From assembly GCA_035699085.1 (NCBI GenBank), contig DASSBG010000041.1:1-64000 (forward strand): 64,000 nucleotides of DNA. Direction: 5' to 3'. The notes beneath the pieces are model-generated. The model worked only from the letters and a program-made list of their open reading frames with translations, did not search any database and was not told the DNA's origin. Below are positions 30,341 through 39,496 of the stretch, piece after piece. This DNA comes from DASSBG01 sp035699085. GTDB taxonomy: Bacteria; Pseudomonadota; Gammaproteobacteria; Xanthomonadales; Rhodanobacteraceae. The first letter of the stretch is position 1. Each line of letters begins with the position of its first letter. The position numbers and the translations under genes are program-made.

Positions 30341-31294
30341 TCAGCCGAAAGTGAAGGTGAAGGCGCGGAGGCCGTCCTTCGGTATTTTCACCGTAAGCAC
30401 ATGCTCGCCGGGCTTGCCGGTGAACAGTGTGTAGAGCTTGCTCTCCTGCACCGTTACCGCCGGTTGCGGCGTGCCGTCGACCGTGATGGCAAGCGTCACC
30501 GGCTTGTCGCTGCTGGCGACCATGTTCACCTTGGCAGCGCGGAAATGCAGGCGGATTTCGCCGTCGTTGCCGCTGGTCTCCGCATATTCGTCACGCAGCC
30601 TCCAGTGGCCCTGCAACGCGTACTGGTTCAGGTCGAGCCGTTTCGGCGCCGTGTAATCGCGGCTCAGGCGCGCCAGCGGCAGCGCGTTGGCCATGTTGTG
30701 GACACGGGCCAGGCCGAGGTACATCTCCGGCGAGCCGATGTGGCTGAGGTCCGGTTCCAGCAGGCTGTCCTTGTCCAGCGGCTCCAGCCCGAGCAGCTTC
30801 CGTATGGCGTTCTCGGTCTCGAGGTAGTGCCCCTCGCCATAGTGGTGCATGACCACGGTGCCGTCGCGGTCGACGAGGTATTCGGCGGGCCAGAAGCGGT
30901 TGTTCCAGGCGTTCCATGTATTCAGCCCGTTGTCCAGCGCCACCGGGTAGGTGATGCCGAAACGCTCCACCGCCCGCTTCACGTTGGCCGCGTCCTTTTC
31001 GAAATCGAATTCGGGCGAGCTGACACCGACGATCACCAGCCCGTTGTCCTTGTACTTCCTGTACCAGTGGGTGACGTGGGGCAGGGTGCGCAGGCAGTTG
31101 ATGCAGGAGTAGGTCCAGAAATCGATCAGCACCACCTTGCCCCGCAGCCCCTGCATGGTCAGCGGCGGCGAGTTTATCCACTGGCTGATGCCCGCGAACT
31201 CCGGAGCCTGGCGGGCGCGGGCGGAGGGCATGCCGACAAGCCCGGCGATGGCGAGGATGGCGGCGACGGCTATCAGCTTGCTGGCGAGTTTCAT
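30341..31294 (-). CDS. TlpA/DipZ-like periplasmic thioredoxin with C-terminal beta domain
   Basis: A 317-residue exported protein. A signal peptide (MKLASKLIAVAAILAIAGLV, cleaved near ARA) leads into a thioredoxin-fold domain with LIDFWTYSCINCLRTLPHV; the CINC motif replaces CxxC of classical thioredoxin and is shared with DipZ-type proteins. The C-terminal 120 residues form a beta-rich domain (LHFRAAKVNMVASSDKPVTL) like that at the end of DipZ. It likely reduces or isomerises disulfides in exported proteins. GGGAG precedes the start. It is the last gene of the minus-strand cluster downstream of the tricorn-like peptidase, with a 135-bp gap. Confidence 0.88.
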   Translation of the reverse strand: MKLASKLIAVAAILAIAGLVGMPSARARQAPEFAGISQWINSPPLTMQGLRGKVVLIDFWTYSCINCLRTLPHVTHWYRKYKDNGLVIVGVSSPEFDFEKDAANVKRAVERFGITYPVALDNGLNTWNAWNNRFWPAEYLVDRDGTVVMHHYGEGHYLETENAIRKLLGLEPLDKDSLLEPDLSHIGSPEMYLGLARVHNMANALPLARLSRDYTAPKRLDLNQYALQGHWRLRDEYAETSGNDGEIRLHFRAAKVNMVASSDKPVTLAITVDGTPQPAVTVQESKLYTLFTGKPGEHVLTVKIPKDGLRAFTFTFG

Positions 31295-31360
31295 GGCGGC
31301 AACTCCCGATGGCTGCCACTACAGACCCTTCTGCGTGCGGATCGTTCAGCCTTTCGGCAG

Positions 31361-31413
31361 GAGCCTGCAGGCAGGCGACCGCTTGTCGGGGTCGCCGCCT
31401 GCACGCGGGCACC
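31361..31413. repeat. Imperfect palindromic repeat
   Basis: GAGCCTGC-AGGCAGGCGACC at the left and GTCGCCGCCTGCACGCGGGC at the right form an imperfect inverted repeat in the gap between the thioredoxin-like gene and the upstream gene. It shares its right arm with the perfect palindrome at 10440-10514. Confidence 0.45.
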
Positions 31414-31429
31414 GACACGCGGGGCAGAT

Positions 31430-31999
31430 TTACCCGGCGGCGGATGGGGGCTTGAGCTTGGCGCCGCGGAAGTAGTGGACGCGCAGGTCGTAGCCGCGCG
31501 GGCTGCGGCCGATGAACTCGAATCGCGGGTTGCGCCAGCTGGCGGAGCGGCCGTGCTCTGCAAACTTGGGTGCCTGCAGCTCCAGCAGGATGCCGATGCA
31601 GGGGAAGCCGCGCGGGCGCGCGTAGTCCTTCAAGGTTTCCATGGCGTGCCGCAACAGCGTCAGCATGGCGCGGCTCTGGCGCCAGTCGGGCGCCACGAAC
31701 GTGCGGTAGTAGTAGACAGGCTGTTCGATGTGCGGGGCGATGATGGGAACGGCCGTCGCCACCGCCACGGCGCGGCCGTGCGTGTCGCGGGCGAAGCCGA
31801 CGACCTGGCGCATGCGGTCGGCCATCGCTTCGTCCGTGCCCAGCGCACCTTCGCGCCGCCACAAGTCGCTGATCGCGGCTGCAGCCTCGCTGTCCACGGC
31901 CGGCGGCCATGCCGTGACATATTCGAGCCGGGCGGCGTCCGCGCCCCGGGCACCGCGGGATTTGACGACGGTGGCTGGCGCGTCGGTGGCGTCGCTCAT
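31430..31999 (-). CDS. Unknown protein, paralog of upstream gene (possible GNAT-like fold)
   Basis: A 189-residue soluble protein of unknown function. It is clearly paralogous to the preceding gene: both share FPCIG-LLELxxxxF, H-R-A-WRNPxFxxIGxSxRG and RVxYFRxAxLK at equal spacing. The stretch AVAVATAVPII followed by YYYRTFVAPDWR and an amphipathic helix resembles the core of GNAT acetyltransferases, but the acetyl-CoA loop is not evident; this is a structural guess. Start and stop overlap neighbours by four bases. No signal peptide. Confidence 0.65.
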   Translation of the reverse strand: MSDATDAPATVVKSRGARGADAARLEYVTAWPPAVDSEAAAAISDLWRREGALGTDEAMADRMRQVVGFARDTHGRAVAVATAVPIIAPHIEQPVYYYRTFVAPDWRQSRAMLTLLRHAMETLKDYARPRGFPCIGILLELQAPKFAEHGRSASWRNPRFEFIGRSPRGYDLRVHYFRGAKLKPPSAAG

Positions 32000-32535
32000 T
32001 TGTTCACCTGTGCTTTCAGCATCGCGTCGCGGAAATAGTACACGCGCACCTCCAGGCCGCGGGCACTCTGGCCGATGTAGGTGAACGGCGGGTTGCGCCA
32101 GGTGGCACGCCGCGCGTGATCGCGAAACTGGCTGTTCTCCAGCTCCAGCAGCACCCCGATGCAGGGAAAGTCATTCTGGCGCGCGTGGGCCTCCAGCAGT
32201 TCGCAGGACCGGCGCAGCAGACTTCGCGACAGCAGCCTTGCGCGCCAGGCGGCACCCACGAAGGCGCGCCAGTAGTACATCGGCTGGCCCAGCCGCGGCG
32301 CCAGCACCGGCTTGGCGGTGCACACGGCAACAATCTCGCCGCCGGCATCGCGCGCGTAGAGCAGGACTTCGTCCAGCCGCGCCGCGGGCTCCGGCATGCC
32401 GTCGAAGGCCGCCTCGCGCTGCCAGAACGCCTGTACGGCCGCGCGATCCCCCTCGCCGGCGTGCGGCCAGCAGGCGACATAGTCGAAGCCACCCGCCGAG
32501 GCGCACGTACCGCCCGTCGGTTCGCCGCCGTTCAC
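31996..32535 (-). CDS. Unknown protein, first of two tandem paralogs (possible GNAT-like fold)
   Basis: A 179-residue soluble protein. By eye it is about 45% identical to the next gene over the last 105 residues (AVCTAKPVLAPRLGQPMYYW, then FPCIGVLLELEN and WRNPPFTYIGQSARGLEVRV). It has the same GNAT-like arrangement of strands and helices but no assigned motif. Its start overlaps the tricorn-like peptidase stop by four bases and its stop overlaps the next start by four, so three proteins are translated as a coupled set. The consistent overlap suggests that they work together. Confidence 0.68.
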   Translation of the reverse strand: MNGGEPTGGTCASAGGFDYVACWPHAGEGDRAAVQAFWQREAAFDGMPEPAARLDEVLLYARDAGGEIVAVCTAKPVLAPRLGQPMYYWRAFVGAAWRARLLSRSLLRRSCELLEAHARQNDFPCIGVLLELENSQFRDHARRATWRNPPFTYIGQSARGLEVRVYYFRDAMLKAQVNK

Positions 32536-35500
32536 TGCGCGTCAATCTGCTGCAGCAGCGTGGAGACGGCCGCGTCAAGTTGGCTGTCGACGCCGCGGTA
32601 GCTTTCGCCCGGCGCCCGCGTCACCGCCACGTCGACCGGGCGCGGATGCAGCTCCATCGGCTTGCCATTGGTGTCGGTGACGGTGATGAAGGGCAGGCGC
32701 ACCACCGAACCGTCGATCATGCGCATGTTCGAGGTGTAGATGATCCAGCCTGCCGTCGGCTCGCCGACCACCTTTCCAAGGCCCAGCGCCCGGTAGCCCT
32801 GGGCAAAATCTTCGCCGTCGGACAGGGTCACGCGGTTGGTCAGCAGCACGGTCGGGCGCTCCAGCGCGCGCTGGCCGTTGATGCTGCGAGCCGGCCCCGG
32901 CTTGTCGAAGCCGCGGAAGGTCATGTTGAGGTAGGGCCGCCTTGCCAGCACGTCGAGGGCGAAGGCATTGACGAAGCCGCCGAAGTTGTTGCGCTCGTCG
33001 ATCACCACGCCCTCGCGGGTGCTGTTCTGCGCGTCGAGGTCGCGGTAGAAGCGGCGCAGCGAGTCCATCGACATGTCGCGCAGGTGCACGTAGCCGAGCC
33101 GGCCGTGGCTGGCGCGGTCGACGTAGGCGCGGTTCGACCGGGTCCAGGCGGCGTAGGCGAGGTCGGCCGCGGCGCGCGTGTCGATGGGCTTGACGTCGAC
33201 GGTGTGGACGCGGCCGTTGCGGTCGCGGATGCCGAGCGACGTCTTGCGGCCGACGCGGTGGTCAAGCGTGCGAGCCAGGTTGTCGTGGCGGCCGATGCCG
33301 TGGCCATCCACCGCCAGCAGCACGTCGCCGACGTGGATCGTGCCGCTGACGTCCGCCGGTGACAGCGGCACGATGCCTGCGATGCGCAGTTCGCCGCTTT
33401 TTTCGTAGGCGCGCGGGTCGAAGCGCAGGCCGAGGTGACCGGTGTTGTAGTCGGGTTTGTCGCCGCTGCGGACGCCCGAATGCGAGGCGTTCAGTTCCCC
33501 GACCATGAGGTTGAGGATGCGGCGCATGGCGGCGGGCGTGGCGGCGCCGGCGATGCGCGGGGCGTACTTCGCATGGACTGCCTGCCAGTCGACGCCGTGC
33601 ATCTTCGGGTCATGGAAATTGTCGAGCAACCACGACCAGGCCTGGTTGAAAACCACCATCTTCTCGCGGTCGAAGTCGACGTCCATCTGCGCCGACACAT
33701 CCAGCGACTTGGCCTTGCTGCCCTTCTTCAGCGCCACCGAGTGGATGCGGCCGTCATCGAGGTAGAAGACCGTCTTGCCATCCTTGCTGAAGCCGGCGTC
33801 GGATTTGTAACCGGGGCTGGAGGTCAGCTGCCGGGCCACCGGCGTCTTCTTCGCCAGCGGGTCGAGCGACCAGGCATAGAGATTCGGTTTGCCGGCCACC
33901 TGGGCCGTGACCAGCAGGGTCTTGCCGTCGGGGCTGACCAGCGCCGACTGCACGTCCAGGCCGATCGGCAGCAGGCTGAGCCGGTCGCGGATGCCGTCGG
34001 CGTCGATGCGCACCGGCGTGACCTTCGTCTTCTTGTCCCGGGCAGCCCGATCGCCGTCCTGCTCGCCGCTGTCGTGCTGATCCGGCGAGGGTTTGGGCGT
34101 CGCCTCGGTGAACAGGTCGTGGAACTGGTCCTCGCGGAAGGTCGGCGTACGCGGCACGAGGTCGACACGCGCCACGCGGCCCTGCTTGGTGCGCTGCGAG
34201 GTGACGAACAGCAGCGCCTTGCCGTCGTCGCTCCAGTTGACGTCGCCGGAAAAGGCGTTGGCCAACTGGCTTGCCGCCACGACGTGGCCGTCCGCGACGC
34301 GAACGGCACTGGCGTTGCGGTACATGCGCTGGCCCCAGGCGGTGTAGGCGATCCACTTGCCGTCCGGCGACCAGGCCAGCTCGCGGTCCGACCCCAGCGG
34401 CCGGCGCAGGTCGATGTGGCCGGTGACCAGCGTTCGCAGCGTGCCGCTGGCAAGGTCGAGCACGCAGAGCTCGCTGCCGTCGCGAACGAAGGCCAGCGAC
34501 TTGCCGTCAGGCGAGAAGCTTGCCGCCGTGTCCTCGCCGTCGCCCGAGGTGAGCTGGCGCTCATGGCCGCTGCGGAAATCGTATTCGTGGAGGTGGCGTC
34601 CGCCGTCGCGCGCGGCGCCATAGACGATATGCCGGCTGTCCGGCGCCCAGGCGATGCCGTACTCGGCGCCGGGCGTGCGGGTGACGCGATCCGCTTCGCC
34701 GCCCTTGTCGGCATCGGCAGCGAAGACCTCGCCATGTACGACAAACGCCAGCTTCTTGCCGTCGGGCGAGACACGCAGGCCCTCGAAGTGCCGGGTCAGC
34801 TTCTTGTGCACGATGCCCGGGCCGCGGACCGCGCCGGACAGCGTGATCGGCAGGGCACGCGCCTTGCCGGTGGCGGTGTCAGCCAGCCAGATGCCGAAAT
34901 CGCGCTCGAAGGCGATCGCATGGCCGTCCGCGGAGATCGATGGCCACATCAGGCGGCCGTCGCTGAAGTGCGTCAGCTGGGTCTGGCTGCCATCGAGCTG
35001 CAGGTGCCAGAGGTTCTCGGTGCCGCCGCGGTCGCTCATGTAGTACAGCGAGCCGCCGTCGGGCGTCCACATCGGCCAGGCCGCGCGGGCGTCGTCCGGC
35101 GACAGCGCGGTGTACTGGTGCGAGCCGTCGTTGCGCAGCAGCCAGATGGCGCTCTCGTCGATGTGTGCGTGGCCGTGGCGCCACCACTGGAAGTTGCCCA
35201 TGCCGCCAACCAGCGCGATCTGCGAGCCGTCCGGCGAAGGCACGCCCTGCTCCTCGTTGCGGTAGGGCTCCAGCGAAACAGGCATCGGGGTGCCGCCGCT
35301 GCTGGCGACCCGGAATAGGCCATGCATGCCGCCGACGTTGTCGTGGCTGGAGCTGAAGTACAGCCAGCGGCCGTCGTGCGACCAGGCGCTGAGCTGTTCG
35401 CCACCATCGGCCCAGGTGATGCGGGAGAGCGCGCCACTGGCCAGATCGAGCACGTAGATGTCGCCATTGCCGGTGGCGTCGGAGACAAAGGCGAGGCGGG

Positions 35501-35756
35501 TGCCATCGGGCGAGTACAGCGGCCGGCTGTCGTTGCCGCCATCGGCGACCAGCAGGTGGGCCGCGCCACCGGCGGCCGGCACGGTCCAGATGGCCGAATT
35601 GGCCACGAAGGCGATGCGGCTGGCGTCGGGCGAGAGGCTGGGCTGCGACAGGCTTGCCAACGGTGTGGCCGCGGGCGCAGCCGGCCCGGCGGCCTGAACC
35701 GCCGGAACCAGGGCAGGCAGCAGGGCCGCCATCAGCGCGGCTTGGAGAGGCTTCAT
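32532..35756 (-). CDS. Tricorn-like exported peptidase (PD40 propeller, PDZ, S41)
   Basis: A 1074-residue protein with a signal peptide (ALMAALLPALVPAVQAAG). The first 650 residues are beta-propeller repeats of the TolB/tricorn type (SLSPDASRIAFVANS, YSPDGTRLAFVSD, WSPDGKWIAYTAW). A linker with the H-containing string NASHSGVRSGD (near 800), a PDZ domain (GIVPLSPADVSGTIHVGDVL) and an S41 core with VVIDERNNFGG, LTNRVTLSDGEDFA and KVVGEPTAGWI follow. Homologs process peptides and proteins. The position where tricorn carries its catalytic Ser appears as Asn here (FVNAF). The start at 35756 follows GGGGAA; ATG 35786 is an alternative ten codons upstream. Confidence 0.88.
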   Translation of the reverse strand: MKPLQAALMAALLPALVPAVQAAGPAAPAATPLASLSQPSLSPDASRIAFVANSAIWTVPAAGGAAHLLVADGGNDSRPLYSPDGTRLAFVSDATGNGDIYVLDLASGALSRITWADGGEQLSAWSHDGRWLYFSSSHDNVGGMHGLFRVASSGGTPMPVSLEPYRNEEQGVPSPDGSQIALVGGMGNFQWWRHGHAHIDESAIWLLRNDGSHQYTALSPDDARAAWPMWTPDGGSLYYMSDRGGTENLWHLQLDGSQTQLTHFSDGRLMWPSISADGHAIAFERDFGIWLADTATGKARALPITLSGAVRGPGIVHKKLTRHFEGLRVSPDGKKLAFVVHGEVFAADADKGGEADRVTRTPGAEYGIAWAPDSRHIVYGAARDGGRHLHEYDFRSGHERQLTSGDGEDTAASFSPDGKSLAFVRDGSELCVLDLASGTLRTLVTGHIDLRRPLGSDRELAWSPDGKWIAYTAWGQRMYRNASAVRVADGHVVAASQLANAFSGDVNWSDDGKALLFVTSQRTKQGRVARVDLVPRTPTFREDQFHDLFTEATPKPSPDQHDSGEQDGDRAARDKKTKVTPVRIDADGIRDRLSLLPIGLDVQSALVSPDGKTLLVTAQVAGKPNLYAWSLDPLAKKTPVARQLTSSPGYKSDAGFSKDGKTVFYLDDGRIHSVALKKGSKAKSLDVSAQMDVDFDREKMVVFNQAWSWLLDNFHDPKMHGVDWQAVHAKYAPRIAGAATPAAMRRILNLMVGELNASHSGVRSGDKPDYNTGHLGLRFDPRAYEKSGELRIAGIVPLSPADVSGTIHVGDVLLAVDGHGIGRHDNLARTLDHRVGRKTSLGIRDRNGRVHTVDVKPIDTRAAADLAYAAWTRSNRAYVDRASHGRLGYVHLRDMSMDSLRRFYRDLDAQNSTREGVVIDERNNFGGFVNAFALDVLARRPYLNMTFRGFDKPGPARSINGQRALERPTVLLTNRVTLSDGEDFAQGYRALGLGKVVGEPTAGWIIYTSNMRMIDGSVVRLPFITVTDTNGKPMELHPRPVDVAVTRAPGESYRGVDSQLDAAVSTLLQQIDAQ

Positions 35757-36004
35757 CAGGATTCCCCGCAACGGTTGTCGGTTCATTGTATGCGAGGCGC
35801 CGCGCACACCGCCTGGCCCCTTGGTCACGACCGCGAGGCCATTGCGGCCGCTGCCGGGAGGAATGGCGCGAGGGCGGCGCAACCAAGCTGAACAGGCAAG
35901 ACGACCGGCGCGGCGGGTTCGTTCGGGATTCAGCGCCCCGGCCGCACATTCGCCGCCATGGGGCGCGGACTTCATCGCCGTTCAACACCCAAGGAGAGAA
36001 CATC

Positions 36005-36487
36005 ATGCGATTGAAAAAGCCATCCCTCGCACTTGCCACCGGCCTGGCGCTTGCCTGCATGGGCGCGGCGCCGCTGGCTGCAGCCGGGTCGGGACCCGAC
36101 AACAACGCCAGTGACGACAACACCATCAATTGCAAGCTCGATTACACGTTGACCGGATGGTCGGTGCTGTACCGCACGGCGCATGGCTCCGGCACGGTCA
36201 CCTGCGACAACGGTGAATCGATGCCGGTGATGCTCAATGCCACGGGCGGGGGCCTCTCGGTCGGTGCCTACAAGGTCAATGACGGCACCGGCGACTTCAC
36301 CGGCGTCAAGAACATCAACGACGTGCTCGGCGTCTATGCGGTCGGCACCGTGCACGCCGGCGCGGTCAAGTCCGTGCATGGCTCGGTGATGAGCAAGGGC
36401 GGCGTGACCCTTGTCATCGGCGGCACCGGCGACGGCTGGGACATCGGCGTCGGCTTCGCCAGCTTCAGCATCAGCAAGGCCGAATAG
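36005..36487 (+). CDS. Exported hypothetical protein
   Basis: A 160-residue protein with a typical signal peptide (LATGLALACMGAAPLAAAGS, cleavage near 27). The mature part is Gly/Asn/Thr-rich and beta-prone, with two cysteines (INCKLDY and VTCDNGE) that probably form a disulfide, and strings such as SMPVMLNATGGGLSVGAYKV. I do not recognise the family. GGAGAG precedes the start. It diverges from the tricorn-like gene and ends 23 bases from the convergent cyclophilin gene. Confidence 0.75.
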   Translation: MRLKKPSLALATGLALACMGAAPLAAAGSGPDNNASDDNTINCKLDYTLTGWSVLYRTAHGSGTVTCDNGESMPVMLNATGGGLSVGAYKVNDGTGDFTGVKNINDVLGVYAVGTVHAGAVKSVHGSVMSKGGVTLVIGGTGDGWDIGVGFASFSISKAE

Positions 36488-36510
36488 CCAGGCGCCGGCC
36501 ACGCCCGTCG

Positions 36511-37464
36511 CTAGCCGCGTGGCGCGGCGGTGGCGGGCGTGGCCGGCGGGGCCGGGACCTCGCGCACCGGCAGCGGCGCGTTGCAGATGCTTATGGCGCC
36601 GGCAGGCTGGCGGTAGAAGTCACCGACGCGGTTGCGCTTGGCCTCGACCAGTCGGGCAAAGCTGTGGCTGTCGGTGCGCAGCACCTCCAGGTGGCTGCGC
36701 TGGTTGGCAGGCACGTCCGCAGCAAGGCGGATAGAGGCGATTGGCGTGCGCTTGCCGGCGTCGCCGTAGACCCCCAGCGGCTCCGGCCCGCGCGGCAGGG
36801 CCGACAGCCATTCCATCCCCTGCACGACGCGGCCGACCACCGCCAGCTGGTGGTCGATCTGGCGCGGCGCCTGGCCGATGGGAACGTACAAGGTGTTGCC
36901 GTTGCCGCTCTCGGGGTCGACATCGCGGGCGACGCCGACCATGCCGTAACACTGCACCAGCCAGGCCTTGTGGGTGTTCGGGTCCAGCGCCATCGGCAGG
37001 CCGTCCTTGAACCCGACCTTCGGCGCGTATACGTCCCCGTCGGCCAGCGGCGTGTACTTGAAATCGGCGCCGATGCTGCGCGTGTACTCCGGCGGCAGCG
37101 TGCTGCGCGCCTTGCCCATCGACTTCGCCTTGTCGGGGTTGTCGCCGTCAGGATCGCCCCACTGGGCCACGAAGTTGTCGGCGACGCGGTAGACGCTGGT
37201 GCCGTCGAAGTAATGCGCGCCGACCAGCGTCTTGATGTTCTTGACGTGCGCCGGTGCCCACTGCGGCGCCAGCTCGATCACCACTCGGCCCTGGGGCAGC
37301 TGCATGTAGAGCGTGTTCTGCGGATCCAGGGCGCGCCATTCGGAAGGCTTCGATTCGGCCAGGATCTGTTTGCTGGTCGGCGTGTGGCTGGGCGCTGCTG
37401 CGGCGCCCGGGCACAGGGCGAGGGCGGGCAGCGCGAGGAAGGTCGACAACGTGCGCGGATGCAT
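36511..37464 (-). CDS. Exported cyclophilin-type peptidyl-prolyl isomerase
   Basis: A 317-residue protein. The ATG at 37464, preceded by AGGAGAG, gives a signal peptide (TFLALPALALCPGAAAAP). The cyclophilin barrel runs from about 50 to 240: VVIELAPQWAPAHVKNI, FDGTSVYRVADNFVAQWGDPDGDNP (split across the active-site region), and LPMALDPN. A C-terminal extension includes NRVGDFYRQPAG and a Pro-Ala tail. It should catalyse proline isomerisation during folding of periplasmic or outer-membrane proteins. The length exceeds E. coli PpiA (190), as in other Xanthomonadales homologs. Confidence 0.88.
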   Translation of the reverse strand: MHPRTLSTFLALPALALCPGAAAAPSHTPTSKQILAESKPSEWRALDPQNTLYMQLPQGRVVIELAPQWAPAHVKNIKTLVGAHYFDGTSVYRVADNFVAQWGDPDGDNPDKAKSMGKARSTLPPEYTRSIGADFKYTPLADGDVYAPKVGFKDGLPMALDPNTHKAWLVQCYGMVGVARDVDPESGNGNTLYVPIGQAPRQIDHQLAVVGRVVQGMEWLSALPRGPEPLGVYGDAGKRTPIASIRLAADVPANQRSHLEVLRTDSHSFARLVEAKRNRVGDFYRQPAGAISICNAPLPVREVPAPPATPATAAPRG

Positions 37465-37492
37465 GTGGTGCTCTCCTGGACGTGAAGCGCAC

Positions 37493-37498
37493 AGTCTA
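37493..37498 (-). promoter_or_regulatory. -10 element TAGACT of the cyclophilin gene
   Basis: GGCTAGACTGTG on the minus strand, 28 bases upstream of the ATG. It matches the orn element. Confidence 0.45.
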
Positions 37499-37522
37499 GC
37501 CACGCCATGGGAAAATGCACGA

Positions 37523-38083
37523 ATGATGGAGCTGGGCGAGGCGCGTACCGGGCGAACATGCATCCGTCTCCTGCGTGAGGACGACGGCCGCCGGCTGCTG
37601 GATTACCGCGTTGCGAACCGCGGTCACCTGGCGCCGTGGGAGCCGCTGCGCGCGCCGGCGCATTTCACGTTGGCCGGCTGCCACGCCAGCATCGCCAGCG
37701 CCATTGTCGCGGCACGCGAGGATCGGGGTTACGCCTTCGCCGTCCTTGACCCTGAAGGCCGGCGGATGCTGGCCAGCTTCAACCTCAACAACGTCGTGCG
37801 AGGCGTCCTCCAGGCTGCCCATCTCGGCTACGGCGTCGATGCCGGCCAGCAAGGCAGCGGACTGATGTTCGAGGCGCTGCAGGCCGGGCTCGCTCTGGCG
37901 TTCGGCCCGCTTGGGCTGCATCGGGTGATGGCGAACCACATGCCGCGCAACGAGCGCAGCGCGCGCCTGCTGGCGCGGCTGGGATTCGAGCGCGAAGGCT
38001 ACGCGCGCAGCTACCTGTGCATCGCCGGGCAGTGGGAGGACCACGTGCTCACGGCGATGCTGGCGGACGATTTCAAGCCATGA
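37523..38083 (+). CDS. RimJ/RimL-type N-acetyltransferase (GNAT)
   Basis: A 186-residue GNAT protein. The sequence starts MMELGEARTGRTCIRLLREDD and has the acetyl-CoA region LGYGVDAGQQGSGLMFEALQ (Q/R-x-x-G-x-G/A variant) and GLHRVMANHMPRNERSARL followed by LGFEREGYARSYL, the RimJ-type hallmark. Substrates in the family are N-termini of ribosomal proteins S5 or L12, but many members act on other amines. ATG 37526 is an equally good start. It is divergent from the cyclophilin gene and convergent with rhlE. Confidence 0.85.
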   Translation: MMELGEARTGRTCIRLLREDDGRRLLDYRVANRGHLAPWEPLRAPAHFTLAGCHASIASAIVAAREDRGYAFAVLDPEGRRMLASFNLNNVVRGVLQAAHLGYGVDAGQQGSGLMFEALQAGLALAFGPLGLHRVMANHMPRNERSARLLARLGFEREGYARSYLCIAGQWEDHVLTAMLADDFKP

Positions 38084-38155
38084 CAGGCGAGCCCAGGTCA
38101 GGCACCGCGGTGCCCACCCGACCTGCGCTGCGACGGGACCGACCGCGCCGCGGCG

Positions 38156-39496
38156 TCAGGAGCGGCGGGCGTTGCGCTGGCCGCCGCGGCCGCGCTTGGC
38201 TGCGGGCGCGTGGCTGGCCGGGCGCTGGCCTTGGGGCGAACGGGCACGCCTCGGGTGGGCACTGGCCTTGGGCTTGGCAGCGGTCGTGCGACCCTGGGGT
38301 CGCTGCTGGCGCGGCTGCTGCTTCGGCCGCGCGTTGCTGTCCATGCGCAGCGGCTGGCTCGGCTCGTAGCCGGCCACCGGCACCACCTGCAGCGGGTCCT
38401 TGAGGATCTTCTGGATGTCGCGCAGCAGGCCGGTTTCCTCGTGGCTGACCAGCGAGACCGCCAGGCCGGCGGCGCCGGCGCGGCCGGTGCGGCCGATGCG
38501 GTGCACGTAGTCCTCGGCGACCATCGGCAGGTCGTGGTTGATGACCATCGGCAACTGCTCGATGTCCAGGCCGCGGGCGGCGATGTCAGTGGCGACCAGC
38601 ACGGTGACACGGCGGTCCTTGAAGCCCTGCAAGGCGCGGGTGCGCTGGCCCTGGCTCTTGTTGCCATGGATGGCCGCGGCGCGCAGGCCTGACTGCTCCA
38701 GGAAGCGCACCAGCTTGTCGGCGCCGTGTTTGGTGCGGCCGAATACCAGCGTCTGCCGCCGGCTGTCCTCGGCAAGGATATGCAGCAGCAGGTCGCGTTT
38801 GCGGCCCGAGTCGACCGGATGGATGCGGTGGCTGACGGTGGCGACCACGCTGTTCGGCGGCGTGATCTGCACTTCCGTTGGGTTGCGCAGGAACTGCGCC
38901 GCCAGCGCCTTGATCGGGCCGGCGAAGGTGGCCGAAAACAGCAGTGTCTGGCGTTGCCGCGGCACGACCGCGACAATCTTGCGCAGCGCCGGCAGGAAGC
39001 CCATGTCGAGCATGCGGTCGGCTTCGTCGAGGACCAGCGTTTGCAGGCCGTGCAAGTCGACCGAGCCGCGGTTGATGTGGTCGATCAGGCGGCCTGGCGT
39101 GGCCACCAGCACGTCGACGCCCTGCTGCAGCGCCTTCAGCTGGCCCTGCATGCTGACGCCGCCGAAAATGGCGGTGCTGCGCAGCGGCAGGCCCTTGCCG
39201 CAGGCGCGCAGGCTGGCATGCACCTGCGCCGCCAGCTCGCGGGTCGGCGTCAGGATCAGCGCGCGTGGCCGCTTGCCACGCGGACCATCGGCCTTGCCGT
39301 CGGGAAACAGGCGCTCCAGCAACGGCAGGGCGAAGGCGGCGGTCTTGCCGGTGCCGGTCTGGGCGCCAGCCATCACGTCCCGGCCTTCGAGCACCAGTGG
39401 AATGGCCGCGGCCTGGATCGGCGTGGCGGAAGTGTAGCCCTGCGCCTCAAGCGCGCGCAGCAGCACGGGCGAAAGCCCGAGGTCTTTGAAACTCAT
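38156..39496 (-). CDS. rhlE: DEAD-box RNA helicase, RhlE type
   Basis: A 446-residue ATP-dependent RNA helicase. The Q motif lies near GYTSATPIQ; motif I is AQTGTGKT; motif II is DEAD in VLDEADRMLDMGF; motif III is SAT; motifs V and VI are VATDIAARGLD and HRIGRTGRAG. The two RecA-like lobes occupy about residues 20-370. The last 75 residues are a Lys/Arg/Pro/Gln-rich basic tail (RPKQQPRQQRPQGRTTAAK) suited to RNA binding. RhlE contributes to ribosome assembly and cold adaptation. It has a 220-nt leader after a perfect TATAAT element. Confidence 0.93.
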   Translation of the reverse strand: MSFKDLGLSPVLLRALEAQGYTSATPIQAAAIPLVLEGRDVMAGAQTGTGKTAAFALPLLERLFPDGKADGPRGKRPRALILTPTRELAAQVHASLRACGKGLPLRSTAIFGGVSMQGQLKALQQGVDVLVATPGRLIDHINRGSVDLHGLQTLVLDEADRMLDMGFLPALRKIVAVVPRQRQTLLFSATFAGPIKALAAQFLRNPTEVQITPPNSVVATVSHRIHPVDSGRKRDLLLHILAEDSRRQTLVFGRTKHGADKLVRFLEQSGLRAAAIHGNKSQGQRTRALQGFKDRRVTVLVATDIAARGLDIEQLPMVINHDLPMVAEDYVHRIGRTGRAGAAGLAVSLVSHEETGLLRDIQKILKDPLQVVPVAGYEPSQPLRMDSNARPKQQPRQQRPQGRTTAAKPKASAHPRRARSPQGQRPASHAPAAKRGRGGQRNARRS

